Assembly: GCA_946566685.1 (NCBI GenBank)
Contig: CAMNXA010000024.1
Span: 1-45,509, forward strand
From: an uncultured Lachnospiraceae bacterium
GTDB taxonomy: Bacteria; Bacillota; Clostridia; Lachnospirales; Lachnospiraceae
Direction: 5' to 3'
DNA length: 45,509 nucleotides
A model generated the notes under the pieces. It saw nothing but the letters and a program-made list of their open reading frames with translations, was not told the origin of the DNA and did not search any database. The first letter of the stretch is position 1, and each line of letters begins with the position of its first letter. This document shows positions 18,433 to 27,705 of the stretch, piece after piece. Position numbers and translations under genes: made by a program.

Positions 18433-19653
18433 TTAATTTTTCAGGAATACATCATTTACCCGTTTATTGAAGAAATCATCTGCCACGATTTCTCCGGCTC
18501 CTATCACACCTGCGCTTTCTTTCAGGGAAGAGACCCGCATTCTGTTCTCCTTTGCTCCCTTTACCTTCCTTTGGCCCGCCACATCCTTTACGATATCAAA
18601 ATACATGGGATACCTTTGAATCAGTATGCCGCCCATGATCACCATCTCCGGATCCAGGATATTGATCAGGTTGCTGATGGAAACGCCCAGATAGAACGCT
18701 GACTGGTTCAGGATCGACATCGTGAGCATATCCTTCTTCTTCGCCATCTCAAACACATCTTCAATGACCAGTTCGTTCCTCCTGTGGTAAAGGGGGTGTT
18801 TCACTTCCTTCTCCAACTGCCGGCTTAAGGCTTTCAACACTGCAATTCCGGAACTGACTGCCTCCAGACATCCTTTGTTGCCGCAATTGCATAGGGGGCC
18901 GTTGATATCTGCCGTGATATGACCAAATTCTCCCGCAACACCATTTGCGCCGATATTCAATTTGCCGTCTATGATGAGTCCGCTTCCGATGCCCATGTCT
19001 ACGTCCACATAGACCAGGGTATTACAATCCTTCGCTTCCCCGCACCAGTATTCCCCAAAAGCGATCACATTGGTATCCTTATTGATAAAGACCGGAAAGC
19101 CCGTGTTCTCTTCCAGGATTTCCTGCAAGGGAAGATAATTTAAAATAGGCATGTTGGGCGGCGTCAGTATAATGCCGCTCTCATAGTCTATGGGCCCGGG
19201 TGCTCCCACACCAATCCCCAGAATCTTGTCCTTTGCGATTCCGGAAGTATCTATGACACGCTCCACCGCCTGAACCAGCATATCCACAAATTCATTCTGA
19301 CCCGAAAAATCTTTGTCCATGGAATAATTTTCCCGGGCAATGATCTGTCCCCGCAGGTTCATCAGGACCACGCCGGTAACAAACTTGTTGATATGTATGC
19401 CGATGCTGTAACGATAATTTTCATTGATGGCATAGGACACTGCTTTTCTTCCGATGCCTGTGGATTCCATCTGATCGCACCTGATCAGATTCAATTCTTC
19501 CAGTTCTGTCAGAATCTTTTTGATGGCCATGAAGGTCAGTCCTGTCACGGAAGCAAGTCCTGCCTTTGTGGCTGTTCCGTGTTTTCGGATATAGTTTAAG
19601 ACCGTCCTTCTGTTATAATTTTTAAGCTGTACCTGATTATTTTGTTCCGCCAT
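18433..19653 (-). CDS. ROK-family transcriptional regulator (NagC/XylR type)
   Basis: 406 residues: an N-terminal winged helix-turn-helix (about 12-65, RRTVLNYIRKHGTATKAGLA, VTGLTFMAIKKILTELEEL) joined to a ROK sugar-binding domain with IGIGVGAPGPID, GEFGHITADINGPLCNCGN and zinc-binding Cys cluster CNCGNKGCLE. Such proteins are repressors that release DNA on binding a sugar or sugar phosphate. It is the first gene of its transcript (sip1-type GH36, FGGY kinase, GH13, FAD enzyme, GH38) and lies between it and the CUT1 transporter operon, so it probably controls all three transcripts of the locus. Candidate operators are the TTAAACTTAA-like repeats near 23.0-23.3 kb and 27.7 kb. Confidence 0.9.
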   Translation of the reverse strand: MAEQNNQVQLKNYNRRTVLNYIRKHGTATKAGLASVTGLTFMAIKKILTELEELNLIRCDQMESTGIGRKAVSYAINENYRYSIGIHINKFVTGVVLMNLRGQIIARENYSMDKDFSGQNEFVDMLVQAVERVIDTSGIAKDKILGIGVGAPGPIDYESGIILTPPNMPILNYLPLQEILEENTGFPVFINKDTNVIAFGEYWCGEAKDCNTLVYVDVDMGIGSGLIIDGKLNIGANGVAGEFGHITADINGPLCNCGNKGCLEAVSSGIAVLKALSRQLEKEVKHPLYHRRNELVIEDVFEMAKKKDMLTMSILNQSAFYLGVSISNLINILDPEMVIMGGILIQRYPMYFDIVKDVAGQRKVKGAKENRMRVSSLKESAGVIGAGEIVADDFFNKRVNDVFLKN

Positions 19654-19695
19654 ATTTTCTCTTTTCCTTTTTATACTATAAAAAGTATTTTATAT

Positions 19696-19724
19696 TATTA
19701 TCATTATACTTCATATCTTGTCAA
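19696..19724 (-). promoter_or_regulatory. Promoter of the ROK regulator-led operon
   Basis: Minus-strand TTGACA (19719-19724), 17-base spacer, ATAATA (19696-19701), about 45 bases before the ROK ATG. The region 19676-19700 is a symmetric AT-rich stretch (TACTATAAAAAGTATTTTAT) that may be an operator. Confidence 0.55.
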
Positions 19725-19746
19725 AAAAGGATAAAAAATTGAAAAT

Positions 19747-20625
19747 TTAGCCTTTTACTGCTCCTCCCAGATTCATACCGGCCGTAAAATATTTTTGCAG
19801 GCACATAAATACCACAATAATGGGCAAAAGCACGATACAGGATGCCGCCATCAGGTAATTCCACTGCGTGTTTGACTGACTCACAAAAATCTTAAGACCG
19901 ATCTGAAGAGTAAAGCTGTTCGTGTCCGTCAAATACAACAAAGGTTTCAGGAAATCATTCCAGCTCCAGTTAAAGGAAAGAACCACCACCGTCATAATAG
20001 CCGGCTTGGCCATCGGGAGCATAATCCTTCTCCAGATACAAAAGTGTGAGGCCCCGTCCATCTGTGCCGACTCTATCAGTGAATTGGGAATGCTGGCATA
20101 AAACTGCCGCAGCATAAAGATAAAGTATGCCGTTCCCATAAACTGCGGAACGATTAACGGCAGATAAGTGCCTACCCATCCCAGTTTCGCATACAGCACA
20201 TACTGCGGGATCATAGTCACAAACTCGGGGATCATCATGGTCGCCAGAATAATCGCAAACATAATGTTCTTTCCCGGGAACTTAATCTTCGCAAAACCAT
20301 AAGCCACTAAGGAATTGGCCAGCACACCGCCCAGAATGGCAAACCCGGCCACAAATACGGAGTTAAAAAACCATCTTGTAAAGTCCGCGCTCATCCAGGC
20401 GTCTTTAAAGTTGCTCCATATCGGATCATGGGGATACCAGGTGATCGGATACGTAAAAACCTCATCCATACTCTTAAGCGCTGTGGAAATCATAAACCAC
20501 AGAGGCATAATGACTGTCAGGGCTGCTGCCGCCAGGAGGACAAAACAGATAATGTTCCCTATCTGTTTCTTTCTTTTCCTGCTTGCCAGGCCGCCTTTTG
20601 CTATTACACGTTCTTCTCCGCTCAT
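19747..20625 (-). CDS. CUT1-family sugar ABC transporter permease (MalG/MsmG-like)
   Basis: 292 residues with six hydrophobic helices. The EAA loop is seen as SLIESAQMDGASHFCIWRRI followed by MLPMAKPAIM, the contact to the ATPase. Position and sequence make it the second permease of the pair. The preferred ATG (20625) overlaps the upstream permease stop as TGATG; a TTG one codon earlier is possible. GAAGGTG lies upstream. No ATPase gene is nearby, as is normal for Firmicute CUT1 systems that share a general MsmK/MsmX-type ATPase encoded elsewhere. Imports oligosaccharide delivered by the binding lipoprotein. Confidence 0.92.
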   Translation of the reverse strand: MSGEERVIAKGGLASRKRKKQIGNIICFVLLAAAALTVIMPLWFMISTALKSMDEVFTYPITWYPHDPIWSNFKDAWMSADFTRWFFNSVFVAGFAILGGVLANSLVAYGFAKIKFPGKNIMFAIILATMMIPEFVTMIPQYVLYAKLGWVGTYLPLIVPQFMGTAYFIFMLRQFYASIPNSLIESAQMDGASHFCIWRRIMLPMAKPAIMTVVVLSFNWSWNDFLKPLLYLTDTNSFTLQIGLKIFVSQSNTQWNYLMAASCIVLLPIIVVFMCLQKYFTAGMNLGGAVKG

Positions 20626-21536
20626 CAAGTATCACCTTCTTCCGTATGAACCCAATATTTTGATGCCACCAGATTGATCAGCGTAATCGTCATAACGATC
20701 ACCAGCAGGAACCAGGCCATGGCCGAGGCATATCCCATATTGTATCTGGTAAACGCTTCATCATAAATGTGCAGATTATAAAAGAGCAGCGATCCCGCCG
20801 GATCTCCCTTTCCGTTCTTGCTCATGACAAGCGCTTCCTGAAATACCTGAAAAGCTCCTGTCATATTGGTAATGATATCGAAGAAGATAATGGGAGATAT
20901 CTGCGGCAGCGTGATCTTTCTGAATTTCTGCAAGAAGTTTGCGCCATCGATATCCGCCGCCTCATACAAGTCCCTTGAAACCGAATTCATGGAGGACAGA
21001 TACAAAAGCATACTGGTTCCCAATGCCCACACCCTCATCATCACGAGAGAAGGCTTGGTCCACGAAGGGTCTGACAGCCAGGACGGTCCCTCGATGCCGA
21101 TCAGGCGCAGGGCCGAGTTGATCAGGCCGCTTTTGGGAGCCAGAAGCTGTATCCAAAGTTGGTATACCGCCACACCGGAAAGAACCGTGGGCAGGTAGAA
21201 CAGCATCCTGAAAACAGGTGTCCCTTTCACTTTCCGGTTCAACAGTGTCGCCAGGAAAATGGCACACACACAAGAACTGGGAACTGCCAGCAGCACATAG
21301 TAAAGTGTGTTCCCCAGAGCCTTCCAGAATACAGGATCCTTCCTGAACATCCTGATATAATTTTCCAGCCCGATGAAGTCCATTCTGGAGGTCATGTTAT
21401 AATTCGTAAATGAGGCGTACAGCGAAAACAGCAGCGGGCCTCCCGTAAGACAGATAAATCCGATGACCCATGGACTGATGAACAGCCACCCTGCACGCGC
21501 TTCTTTCTTTTCCCTTTTAGTCATACCACGCTTCAT
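20625..21536 (-). CDS. CUT1-family sugar ABC transporter permease (MalF/UgpA-like)
   Basis: 303 residues with six predicted membrane helices and the EAA loop DLYEAADIDGANFLQKFRKI, then TLPQISPIIFF. The start used is ATG 21536, with AAGGA nine bases upstream; ATG 21545 would be right against that motif. Forms a heterodimer with the next permease. Separated from the upstream binding-protein gene by 86 bases containing a long hairpin (21561-21613), which usually lowers permease expression relative to the binding protein. Confidence 0.9.
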   Translation of the reverse strand: MKRGMTKREKKEARAGWLFISPWVIGFICLTGGPLLFSLYASFTNYNMTSRMDFIGLENYIRMFRKDPVFWKALGNTLYYVLLAVPSSCVCAIFLATLLNRKVKGTPVFRMLFYLPTVLSGVAVYQLWIQLLAPKSGLINSALRLIGIEGPSWLSDPSWTKPSLVMMRVWALGTSMLLYLSSMNSVSRDLYEAADIDGANFLQKFRKITLPQISPIIFFDIITNMTGAFQVFQEALVMSKNGKGDPAGSLLFYNLHIYDEAFTRYNMGYASAMAWFLLVIVMTITLINLVASKYWVHTEEGDT

Positions 21537-21560
21537 ATTTCTCATTCCTTCATGATACTT

Positions 21561-21613
21561 TCAGTCATCCTTACTCTGCCGCATCTTACATGCGGCAGAA
21601 GGGGGATGACTGA
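21561..21613 (-). promoter_or_regulatory. Intercistronic two-part stem-loop between binding protein and permease genes
   Basis: Outer arms TCAGTCATCC (21561-21570) and GGATGACTGA (21604-21613), inner arms CTGCCGCAT (21576-21584) and ATGCGGCAG (21590-21598). The structure lies in the mRNA after the binding-protein stop. There is no T-run, so it is more likely an RNA-stability or partial-attenuation hairpin that keeps the binding protein more abundant than the permeases. Confidence 0.65.
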
Positions 21614-21622
21614 GAATTTTAG

Positions 21623-23014
21623 TTATTTATTGTCATTTACAAGCTGCTCTACCTGAGCCTGCGCTTCATCCAAAGCTTCCTGCGGTGTCTTGTTGCCAAG
21701 AATGATCTCATCGAGATAAGGAAGCACAATGTCTGATGCGCCGGGCGCTGTCAGTCTGTCAAGCGTAACCACTGTGGTAGGCATTGCCTTCAAAGCTGCC
21801 TCGAATACAGGGATCTCCATCAGGGAAGGATCCTGTGACGCTTCGATATTCGCAACGGTATCATATACCTGAGATGCCCAGTATACCTGAGACTCTTTGC
21901 TGGTGATGAACTTCGCGAACTCCCAGGAACCCTCTACGTCCTTCGCGCCGTAAGGGATTTCTACCGAGAAGCCGCCGCCCCATGAATAATGCTCGCCGCC
22001 TTCTTCCAAAGCAGGCATCAGTGCAACACCATAATTCTTTTCAGGTGCAAAGTCACGAACCTTGGTAAACTCAGTAGGTGTGTTAACCCACATAGCTACT
22101 TTGCCGGCTACGAAAGGATTTGTCATACCGCTGCCAAACTCTGCCGTAAAGCTGTCCAATTCTTTCTTTCCGTAGTACTCATAGAAATCTGTATAAATAT
22201 TCTCAAACAGTTTCACTTTTTCAGGTGTGTTTACGGTTACATTTCCTTCTGCATCCGTATAATCCTTACCGTCTGCACTGAATGCCCATGCATTCCACTC
22301 CAGGGTGCCGGGGTAGAAACCGAGGCGGTCATAGGAACCGTCATCATTCTTCACATCCAGCTTTCTCGCATATTCTACCAGTTCATCCCAGGTCTGCGGC
22401 GGAGCCTCCGGATCCAGTCCTGCCTCTGCAAAAGCGTCCTTATCATAGTAAAGGATTCTGGTATCTGTTACATAAGGAAGTCCATATACCCTGCCGTCAT
22501 AGATCATGGCATCCATAAGCTGCGGATAAAACTGATCTGTGAAGCCTTCTCCTTCCTGTGCGATCAGATCGGTCAGGTCAGTTGCCTGATTCGCCTGGCC
22601 TCTATGGGTCACAGTACGGATATCCTGAATGATGATATCAGGCGGATTGCCTGCTGCCGTTGCCGCAAGAGCCTTGGTCCACACATCACCCCAAGGATAA
22701 TTTACATGCACTACCTCGTACTTATCCTGAGATTCGTTGAAGTTCTGGCAGAGCTGTTCGATCACATATTTATACTGACCATCTCCCCACCAGTCCCAGA
22801 CTTCCAATTTAACTCTCTCTCCGGAAGCCGTCTCTTCTGCACCTGCACTTTCATTTCCTGCTGTCTCAGCAGCCTCTGTTGTGCCTGTAGCTTCTGTCTT
22901 TCCACTGTCTGCTTTGTCTGCTGTATCTGTGGATCCTGTACTTCCACAGCCTGCAAGACTTGTAACACTAAGCGCTGTCGCTAACAGCAGTCCAATTAAT
23001 TTCTTTGCCTTCAT
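21623..23014 (-). CDS. Extracellular sugar-binding lipoprotein of the CUT1 transporter
   Basis: 463 residues. A clear lipoprotein signal with lipobox LAGC (Cys23) is followed by a low-complexity Thr/Glu/Ala linker of about 40 residues, then a solute-binding fold: LEVWDWWGDGQ, NPPDIIIQDIRTV, and GKVAMWVNTP are typical family-1 binding-protein motifs. The reading frame is open for 47 further codons, but ATG 23014 has GGGAGGAAAAA just upstream and the signal peptide begins there. Anchored outside the membrane, it captures the oligosaccharide and hands it to the two permeases. Ligand not predictable; the adjacent glycosidases suggest an alpha-mannosyl or alpha-galactosyl oligosaccharide. Confidence 0.92.
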   Translation of the reverse strand: MKAKKLIGLLLATALSVTSLAGCGSTGSTDTADKADSGKTEATGTTEAAETAGNESAGAEETASGERVKLEVWDWWGDGQYKYVIEQLCQNFNESQDKYEVVHVNYPWGDVWTKALAATAAGNPPDIIIQDIRTVTHRGQANQATDLTDLIAQEGEGFTDQFYPQLMDAMIYDGRVYGLPYVTDTRILYYDKDAFAEAGLDPEAPPQTWDELVEYARKLDVKNDDGSYDRLGFYPGTLEWNAWAFSADGKDYTDAEGNVTVNTPEKVKLFENIYTDFYEYYGKKELDSFTAEFGSGMTNPFVAGKVAMWVNTPTEFTKVRDFAPEKNYGVALMPALEEGGEHYSWGGGFSVEIPYGAKDVEGSWEFAKFITSKESQVYWASQVYDTVANIEASQDPSLMEIPVFEAALKAMPTTVVTLDRLTAPGASDIVLPYLDEIILGNKTPQEALDEAQAQVEQLVNDNK

Positions 23015-23030
23015 GTCTTTTTCCTCCCAT

Positions 23031-23296
23031 ATTAAATTTAGTTTAATTCTGGTCGCGAAATCTTTCTTTTGTTCCTTCGCTCTTTCAGTATATACTGCTG
23101 TTTTATCCTTGTCAATCTCATTTAATGAAATTAAGTTTAATAAATGCTTTTTCATTATTATGCATAATTTTTACTAATAACTTTTGTTAATAATATATAT
23201 ATTTAGTTATTTAGTACATCTTTCCCTTATTTTACAATTTTATGCAGACTTGTCGTGTCTTTCCTAAATACAAATATATTATATTAAGTTTAATTA
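23031..23296. promoter_or_regulatory. Repeated AGTTTAAT/ATTAAACT motif, candidate operators for the ROK regulator
   Basis: ATTAAGTTTAAT occurs identically at 23130-23141 and 23283-23294, and a near-palindrome ATTAAATTTAGTTTAATT at 23031-23048. Related AAGTTTAATTAAAT lies just upstream of the -35 box of the ROK kinase operon (about 27736-27750). The placement around promoters in one locus suggests a shared operator. The rest of the 312-base gap is very AT-rich, with no other gene seen. Confidence 0.5.
23087..23115 (-). promoter_or_regulatory. Sigma-A-type promoter of the transporter operon
   Basis: Minus-strand TTGACA (23110-23115), 17-base spacer, TATACT (23087-23092). Candidate operator copies lie just upstream (23130-23141) and between promoter and start codon (23031-23048). 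Confidence 0.65.
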
Positions 23297-23326
23297 GTAT
23301 TGTTTTCCTTAATGCACTCCGTCTCT

Positions 23327-23938
23327 TTACTCACCCGGGAAAAAATAATCTTCCAACATCGCACACAGCGCATGATAGATCGGGAGATGCAGTTCCTGGA
23401 CATCCGCCGCTCCCTGCGCCGGAACAACCAGGCACACATCACTTAACCCCTTTAACATTCCGCCATCCTTTCCCGTCATCGTGATGACCTTCAGCCCTTT
23501 TGATGCCGCCACCTTTGCCGCCGAAATCACATTCACGGAATTTCCCGAGGTACTCAGCCCCAAAAACACGTCCCCTTCCCTGCCATATCCATAGACCTGC
23601 TGGGCAAACACCATCTCAGGATCCACATCATTTAAAAACGCAGTCGAAAGCGCGCCATGCTGGGTTAGGGCAATGGCCGGAAGAGCCCCTTGCAGCTTTT
23701 CGCCCTGCTCCCCAAAACGGATCTTTTCCTCCGCCAGAAGCTTCCTCTGCTTATAAAACCCTTTCATCAGTTCTCCCACGATATGGTCGGAATCCGCCGC
23801 GCTTCCACCGTTCCCGCAAACCAACAGTTTTCCGCCCTTTTCATAGCTGTCTCTTATCATTTCATATGCCTGTCTTATTCCAGCCTCCATCTCGGCAAGC
23901 GCCGGATAACGTTCCATCAAACGTGTCAAATGATCCAT
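23327..23938 (-). CDS. SIS-domain phosphosugar isomerase, GmhA-like
   Basis: 203 residues, the usual size of GmhA/DiaA proteins. Signature features: LLVCGNGGSAADSDHIVGEL, the phosphate-binding LSTSGNSVNVISAA, and ADVQELHLPIYHALC near the end with the catalytic-type Glu/His pair. GmhA isomerises sedoheptulose-7-phosphate to D-glycero-D-manno-heptose-7-phosphate; related SIS proteins act on other phosphosugars, so the substrate here is unsure. It is in the transcript of a GH38 mannosidase and ROK kinase rather than a heptose-biosynthesis cluster, which favours a catabolic role. GGAGAGGAAAGGG precedes ATG 23938. Confidence 0.82.
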   Translation of the reverse strand: MDHLTRLMERYPALAEMEAGIRQAYEMIRDSYEKGGKLLVCGNGGSAADSDHIVGELMKGFYKQRKLLAEEKIRFGEQGEKLQGALPAIALTQHGALSTAFLNDVDPEMVFAQQVYGYGREGDVFLGLSTSGNSVNVISAAKVAASKGLKVITMTGKDGGMLKGLSDVCLVVPAQGAADVQELHLPIYHALCAMLEDYFFPGE

Positions 23939-23994
23939 TTCCCTTTCCTCTCCTTCAACCCCTGGTTATATCCACTGCCAGTCCGCCGCAGCAC

Positions 23995-26454
23995 TTATAA
24001 TTCCAGAAGATTCACCTTCCGTATCCTGCTGCCATCCTGGCTGATCTTATAGGTCACGATCTCATCATGGCCCACATAAACAGGATAGCTTTCTCCCCGG
24101 AAGATAAGCCTGGTCTGGGTATCCTTCCCTTCCATTTCCAAAAGACGCAGCACAAAATCTCCATCCTCTTCCGCTTTCTTTACCAGCACAAGGGATACAT
24201 TTTCCGCCTCAACCCTGCCCAGCGAGAATCGGTTCTCTGCAAGCCCCTCCCTGCCCTGTGAGGACCGGCTCTCTGCAAGTCTGCCCCTGCCCGAAGCAGC
24301 ATGGGCGCTGTCCCCCAGATAGTCGTATGCGCCATTGATCTTATCCGCAATACGATGCAGCTCCCTTTCTGGCAAAACTGCTCCATGGGGCTTCAGCACC
24401 ATCCAGAAAGTCTGGGACCCAATATCCGTATATTCATAGGTCTCCTGTTCATTCCACCAGTCAGGGCTGTTGCCCTGAGCATAGATGGCGCTTCTGACCG
24501 CCGTGATCTGTACCCGGCCTTCCTCCATGTTGAAAGCATATTTACTGTCATTTGCTATCGCCAGGCCTCTTCCTGCCCCATCACTCACATCCAGGAATCT
24601 TTGCATGTTATATTCCACGTTGTCGCTGATGGTACGGCGGACTATGCCGTAAGCCGCTTCCGCCCGCGTTTCCACCGCTTCTTTTCCCACAGGATAAGCC
24701 AGTTTCAACAGATGCCACGTGTGATTGAACCTGAGCCTGTTTTCCACCCGCAGTTCTTTCTCCTCTTCCCCCAGATAATAGAGCTGCTCCAGCCTGGTGT
24801 CCTCATAAGAAAGGCGCACGCGGATCACTTCCCTGAGCCTTCCGCTCTCCACCTTTTCTATGGAATCCAGATGAAAATCCGCCCGCAAATCCTCGTACCT
24901 CCTGTCCTGCGGATGCCCCCAGGCGTCCCGCTCATCCAGATACATCCGCAGAGAGGCCGTCTCCGTGAGGGCATTGTATCCCGTCTCCTTTTCAACCAAA
25001 GAAGTGAGCATTCCTGTTTCTTTGTCAAATTCCGCCCGCAGATATGCATTTTCCAGCCTCAAAGCATCAGGGTTCACAACCTCCATATGGGGTGTAAATT
25101 CCAGCGTAGGCTCCGCTTTCACCACCCTGTACTGCGCAAAACCACACGCCGGGACAGAAGCGTGGAACACAAATCTCCTCCTGCCGCCCAGAACGGTGTG
25201 GCGCACTTTGGCATCCGTATGGATTCTCTGATAAGGAATCTCCCGGCCCTCGGGATCCAGCAGTTTCAGAGGGCTCTGGCAAAACCACTCCAATTCCACC
25301 TCCACATAATCTTCATAAGCCATCCCGCCGGTATGGAATAGGAACAGCGGAAATCCCTCACCCCTGGTATCCTGCGCATTCACCACATGCTGAATCGCCA
25401 AAGCGCAGATTTCGCCCGCCCTGGCACAGACCCCGGAAATCTGCATAATAGCCTCGTCTCTGGCAGATTTGATCGTGGTGCCGCCCATAGTGTCATGAAA
25501 TTCATTGAAATGGATCACTTTCCACAGGCGTTCCATTTCTACCGTTTCCTTCATAAAGTCCCCACAAACATCACAGGCTATACCCATCAGGATATCCGCC
25601 TTCACAAGCCGCATTTCCGCCTGACGCATCTTCTGTTTGAAGAGAGAATCAATCGAATAGCAGCCCTGATTGATCCCCTCAAAAGGCCCTGTCAGCACAG
25701 GCAGATCATCTTCTCCCACATCCTGCAAAAACTCTGTATAACTCGAGAACGTAAGTTCTGCCCCTTCCATGGACGCCTGTAGTTCATGAATGGTATTTAT
25801 ATTCTCGATGGTGGGCCCGCCGCCATGATTACCCACGCCATAACAGCAGACCATCTTGTCATAGGCCTGTGTGCGTTCCAAAGTAAGTTCTATATTCTTC
25901 ACCGTAGGCTCATGAAACCATGTGGTGTATTCAGCCGGAAGACAGATGGCATTTACCTGACTTCCATCACTGCTTTCCCACTTAAATACCGGCACATCCA
26001 GTCTCGGACGCATGAACACATAAGCATCCATACCGCTCTTTTTCAGGATCTGCGGCAAGACCGGGTTATGCCCGAAACTGTCCACGTTGGAACCGATCTT
26101 TGCCATCTTCCCGAAGCGGCTTAGCAAATAGCGCTGCCCATACAATCCATGCCGCACAAAAGCCTCCCCGCAGGGCAAAATGCAATCCGGTTCAATAAAC
26201 CACCCTCCCGTAATTTCCCAGCGCCCCTGCGCCACTCTCTGTCTGATTTCCTCGAACATCTCCGGCAGAATCCCTTCGATCCATTCAAAAAAGGCTGTGG
26301 AAGTCGAAGTAAACCTGAAGTCCTCAAACTCCTTCATGCGTTCCAGAACAGAGGCATAGGTGGCCTTTACCTCCTGCATGCCTTCTTCCCAGTTCCAGAA
26401 CCAGACAGGATCAATATGTGAATTTCCAATCATGTACAGCTTTTTCTTTTCCAT
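23995..26454 (-). CDS. Alpha-mannosidase, glycoside hydrolase family 38 (second copy)
   Basis: 819 residues. Same architecture as the copy at 8411-10876: GNSHIDPVWFWNW (zinc ligands His13, Asp15), nucleophile Asp125 in SNVDSFGHNPVLPQ, GVGNHGGGP, and the bundle/beta-sandwich end (FNEFHDTMGGTT). Cytoplasmic, no signal peptide. A repeated stretch near the C-terminus (about residues 732-756: GRGRLAESRSSQGREGLAEN, RFSLGR) looks like a recently expanded 12-13-residue direct repeat not needed for catalysis. The two copies are clearly paralogues but diverged, so they may cut different mannosidic linkages of one glycan. Lies 33 bases after the ROK kinase and 56 before the SIS gene. Confidence 0.92.
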   Translation of the reverse strand: MEKKKLYMIGNSHIDPVWFWNWEEGMQEVKATYASVLERMKEFEDFRFTSTSTAFFEWIEGILPEMFEEIRQRVAQGRWEITGGWFIEPDCILPCGEAFVRHGLYGQRYLLSRFGKMAKIGSNVDSFGHNPVLPQILKKSGMDAYVFMRPRLDVPVFKWESSDGSQVNAICLPAEYTTWFHEPTVKNIELTLERTQAYDKMVCCYGVGNHGGGPTIENINTIHELQASMEGAELTFSSYTEFLQDVGEDDLPVLTGPFEGINQGCYSIDSLFKQKMRQAEMRLVKADILMGIACDVCGDFMKETVEMERLWKVIHFNEFHDTMGGTTIKSARDEAIMQISGVCARAGEICALAIQHVVNAQDTRGEGFPLFLFHTGGMAYEDYVEVELEWFCQSPLKLLDPEGREIPYQRIHTDAKVRHTVLGGRRRFVFHASVPACGFAQYRVVKAEPTLEFTPHMEVVNPDALRLENAYLRAEFDKETGMLTSLVEKETGYNALTETASLRMYLDERDAWGHPQDRRYEDLRADFHLDSIEKVESGRLREVIRVRLSYEDTRLEQLYYLGEEEKELRVENRLRFNHTWHLLKLAYPVGKEAVETRAEAAYGIVRRTISDNVEYNMQRFLDVSDGAGRGLAIANDSKYAFNMEEGRVQITAVRSAIYAQGNSPDWWNEQETYEYTDIGSQTFWMVLKPHGAVLPERELHRIADKINGAYDYLGDSAHAASGRGRLAESRSSQGREGLAENRFSLGRVEAENVSLVLVKKAEEDGDFVLRLLEMEGKDTQTRLIFRGESYPVYVGHDEIVTYKISQDGSRIRKVNLLEL

Positions 26455-26487
26455 CCTTCCACCCTTCCACCCTCTCCATATCAGGAT

Positions 26488-27567
26488 TTATATTATCCGC
26501 ATTTCCTTCATGTCTTCCTTATAAAAAATCGAACTCCGCTCCATTGCGAGATCCGCTTCGCAGTCTCTGATAAGCAAAGAACTATCCATATCATAAAAAT
26601 CCTCATAGGCTTTAATACCCACAGATACCGCAGCATAATCCCCGATCTGCTCTCCCAGGGAAGCCGGCAGGATCCGGCACACCCTTGCCGATGCTTTCAG
26701 CGCCTCCGCCTCGATGACTTCCAGCATCCTTTTTTCCAGCGCCTGCTTCTGTCTGGCATAAATACTTCCGATAATAATCCGCTCCGGATTCAGAATATCT
26801 ATCAGAAGAGAGATCCCTCTCCCCAAATATTCCCCTACCGTATCATAAATCTCCTTTGCCAGCAGATCCCCCTGTTCCATGGCCTCCGCAATCGTTTTGG
26901 CAGAAATTCCAGGAAGTTCCTCCTTGCTTCGACAGAACAAGGGCGGATTCCCCGCATCCAGAGCCTCCCCGGCCCGCTTCCTGCCAAGATCAGCAATGCC
27001 TCCGCCGCTGCAAAAGCCTTCAAAGGAGCCCACTTTGCCATATCCCACAGGGCCTTCCTTATCCAGCCGGATATGGCCTACCTCTCCCGCCAGATTGTTC
27101 GTTCCGGAATACAGCCTGCCATTGAGGATAAGCCCTGCTCCCATACCCGTGCCAAAAGTAAGGAAGATCATATTCTGGCAGCCCTTTCCCGCCCCCATCC
27201 TCCACTCTGCCAGGGCGCAGGCATCTGCATCATTTTGAATCATCACCGGCACACCGAAGGCCCTTTTCAGCGGCGTAAAAATATCCGCCCGCTCCCATCC
27301 CGGCAGATTAGGCGGAGACAGGATCAGTCCCTTCTCCGCATCAAGCGGCCCCCCGCAGGAAATCCCGATAGAACACAGTCTCCAATTGGGATTTTCCTTT
27401 AATTTCAGCCGGATTATCCTGATAAATTCCTGCACCGCCCGGCTAAAGTCCTCCCTTATCGTATCCATCCTGATCTTTTCCAGAAACCTGATCTCTTCTC
27501 CCTCAAAGCAGGCAAAGGAAACGGCACATTTCGTCCCCCCTATATCAATACCGGATACCACCCGCAT
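26488..27567 (-). CDS. ROK-family sugar kinase
   Basis: 359 residues without a DNA-binding domain. VSGIDIGGTKCAVSF is the phosphate-binding ROK motif, TFGTGMGAGLILNG and GEVGHIRLDKEG the sugar-site motifs. The usual zinc-binding Cys cluster is missing: the corresponding segment is VGYGKVGSFEGFCSGG, as in some ROK kinases that do without zinc. Phosphorylates a hexose such as mannose, glucose or N-acetylmannosamine; mannose released by the adjacent GH38 enzyme is the best guess. First gene of its operon; AAAGGAG precedes ATG 27567. Confidence 0.88.
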   Translation of the reverse strand: MRVVSGIDIGGTKCAVSFACFEGEEIRFLEKIRMDTIREDFSRAVQEFIRIIRLKLKENPNWRLCSIGISCGGPLDAEKGLILSPPNLPGWERADIFTPLKRAFGVPVMIQNDADACALAEWRMGAGKGCQNMIFLTFGTGMGAGLILNGRLYSGTNNLAGEVGHIRLDKEGPVGYGKVGSFEGFCSGGGIADLGRKRAGEALDAGNPPLFCRSKEELPGISAKTIAEAMEQGDLLAKEIYDTVGEYLGRGISLLIDILNPERIIIGSIYARQKQALEKRMLEVIEAEALKASARVCRILPASLGEQIGDYAAVSVGIKAYEDFYDMDSSLLIRDCEADLAMERSSIFYKEDMKEMRII

Positions 27568-27705
27568 CTCTCAATCCGCTCCTTTCATAAGAAAAACCAT
27601 AATAAATAAATTTAATACTAAAAAAACTATAAAAAGAGTGCTATGTACTGCTTCTGCACATTTTCCCTATGCTTAAGATATATTTTCATATTTCCCGTGT
27701 CTCTT

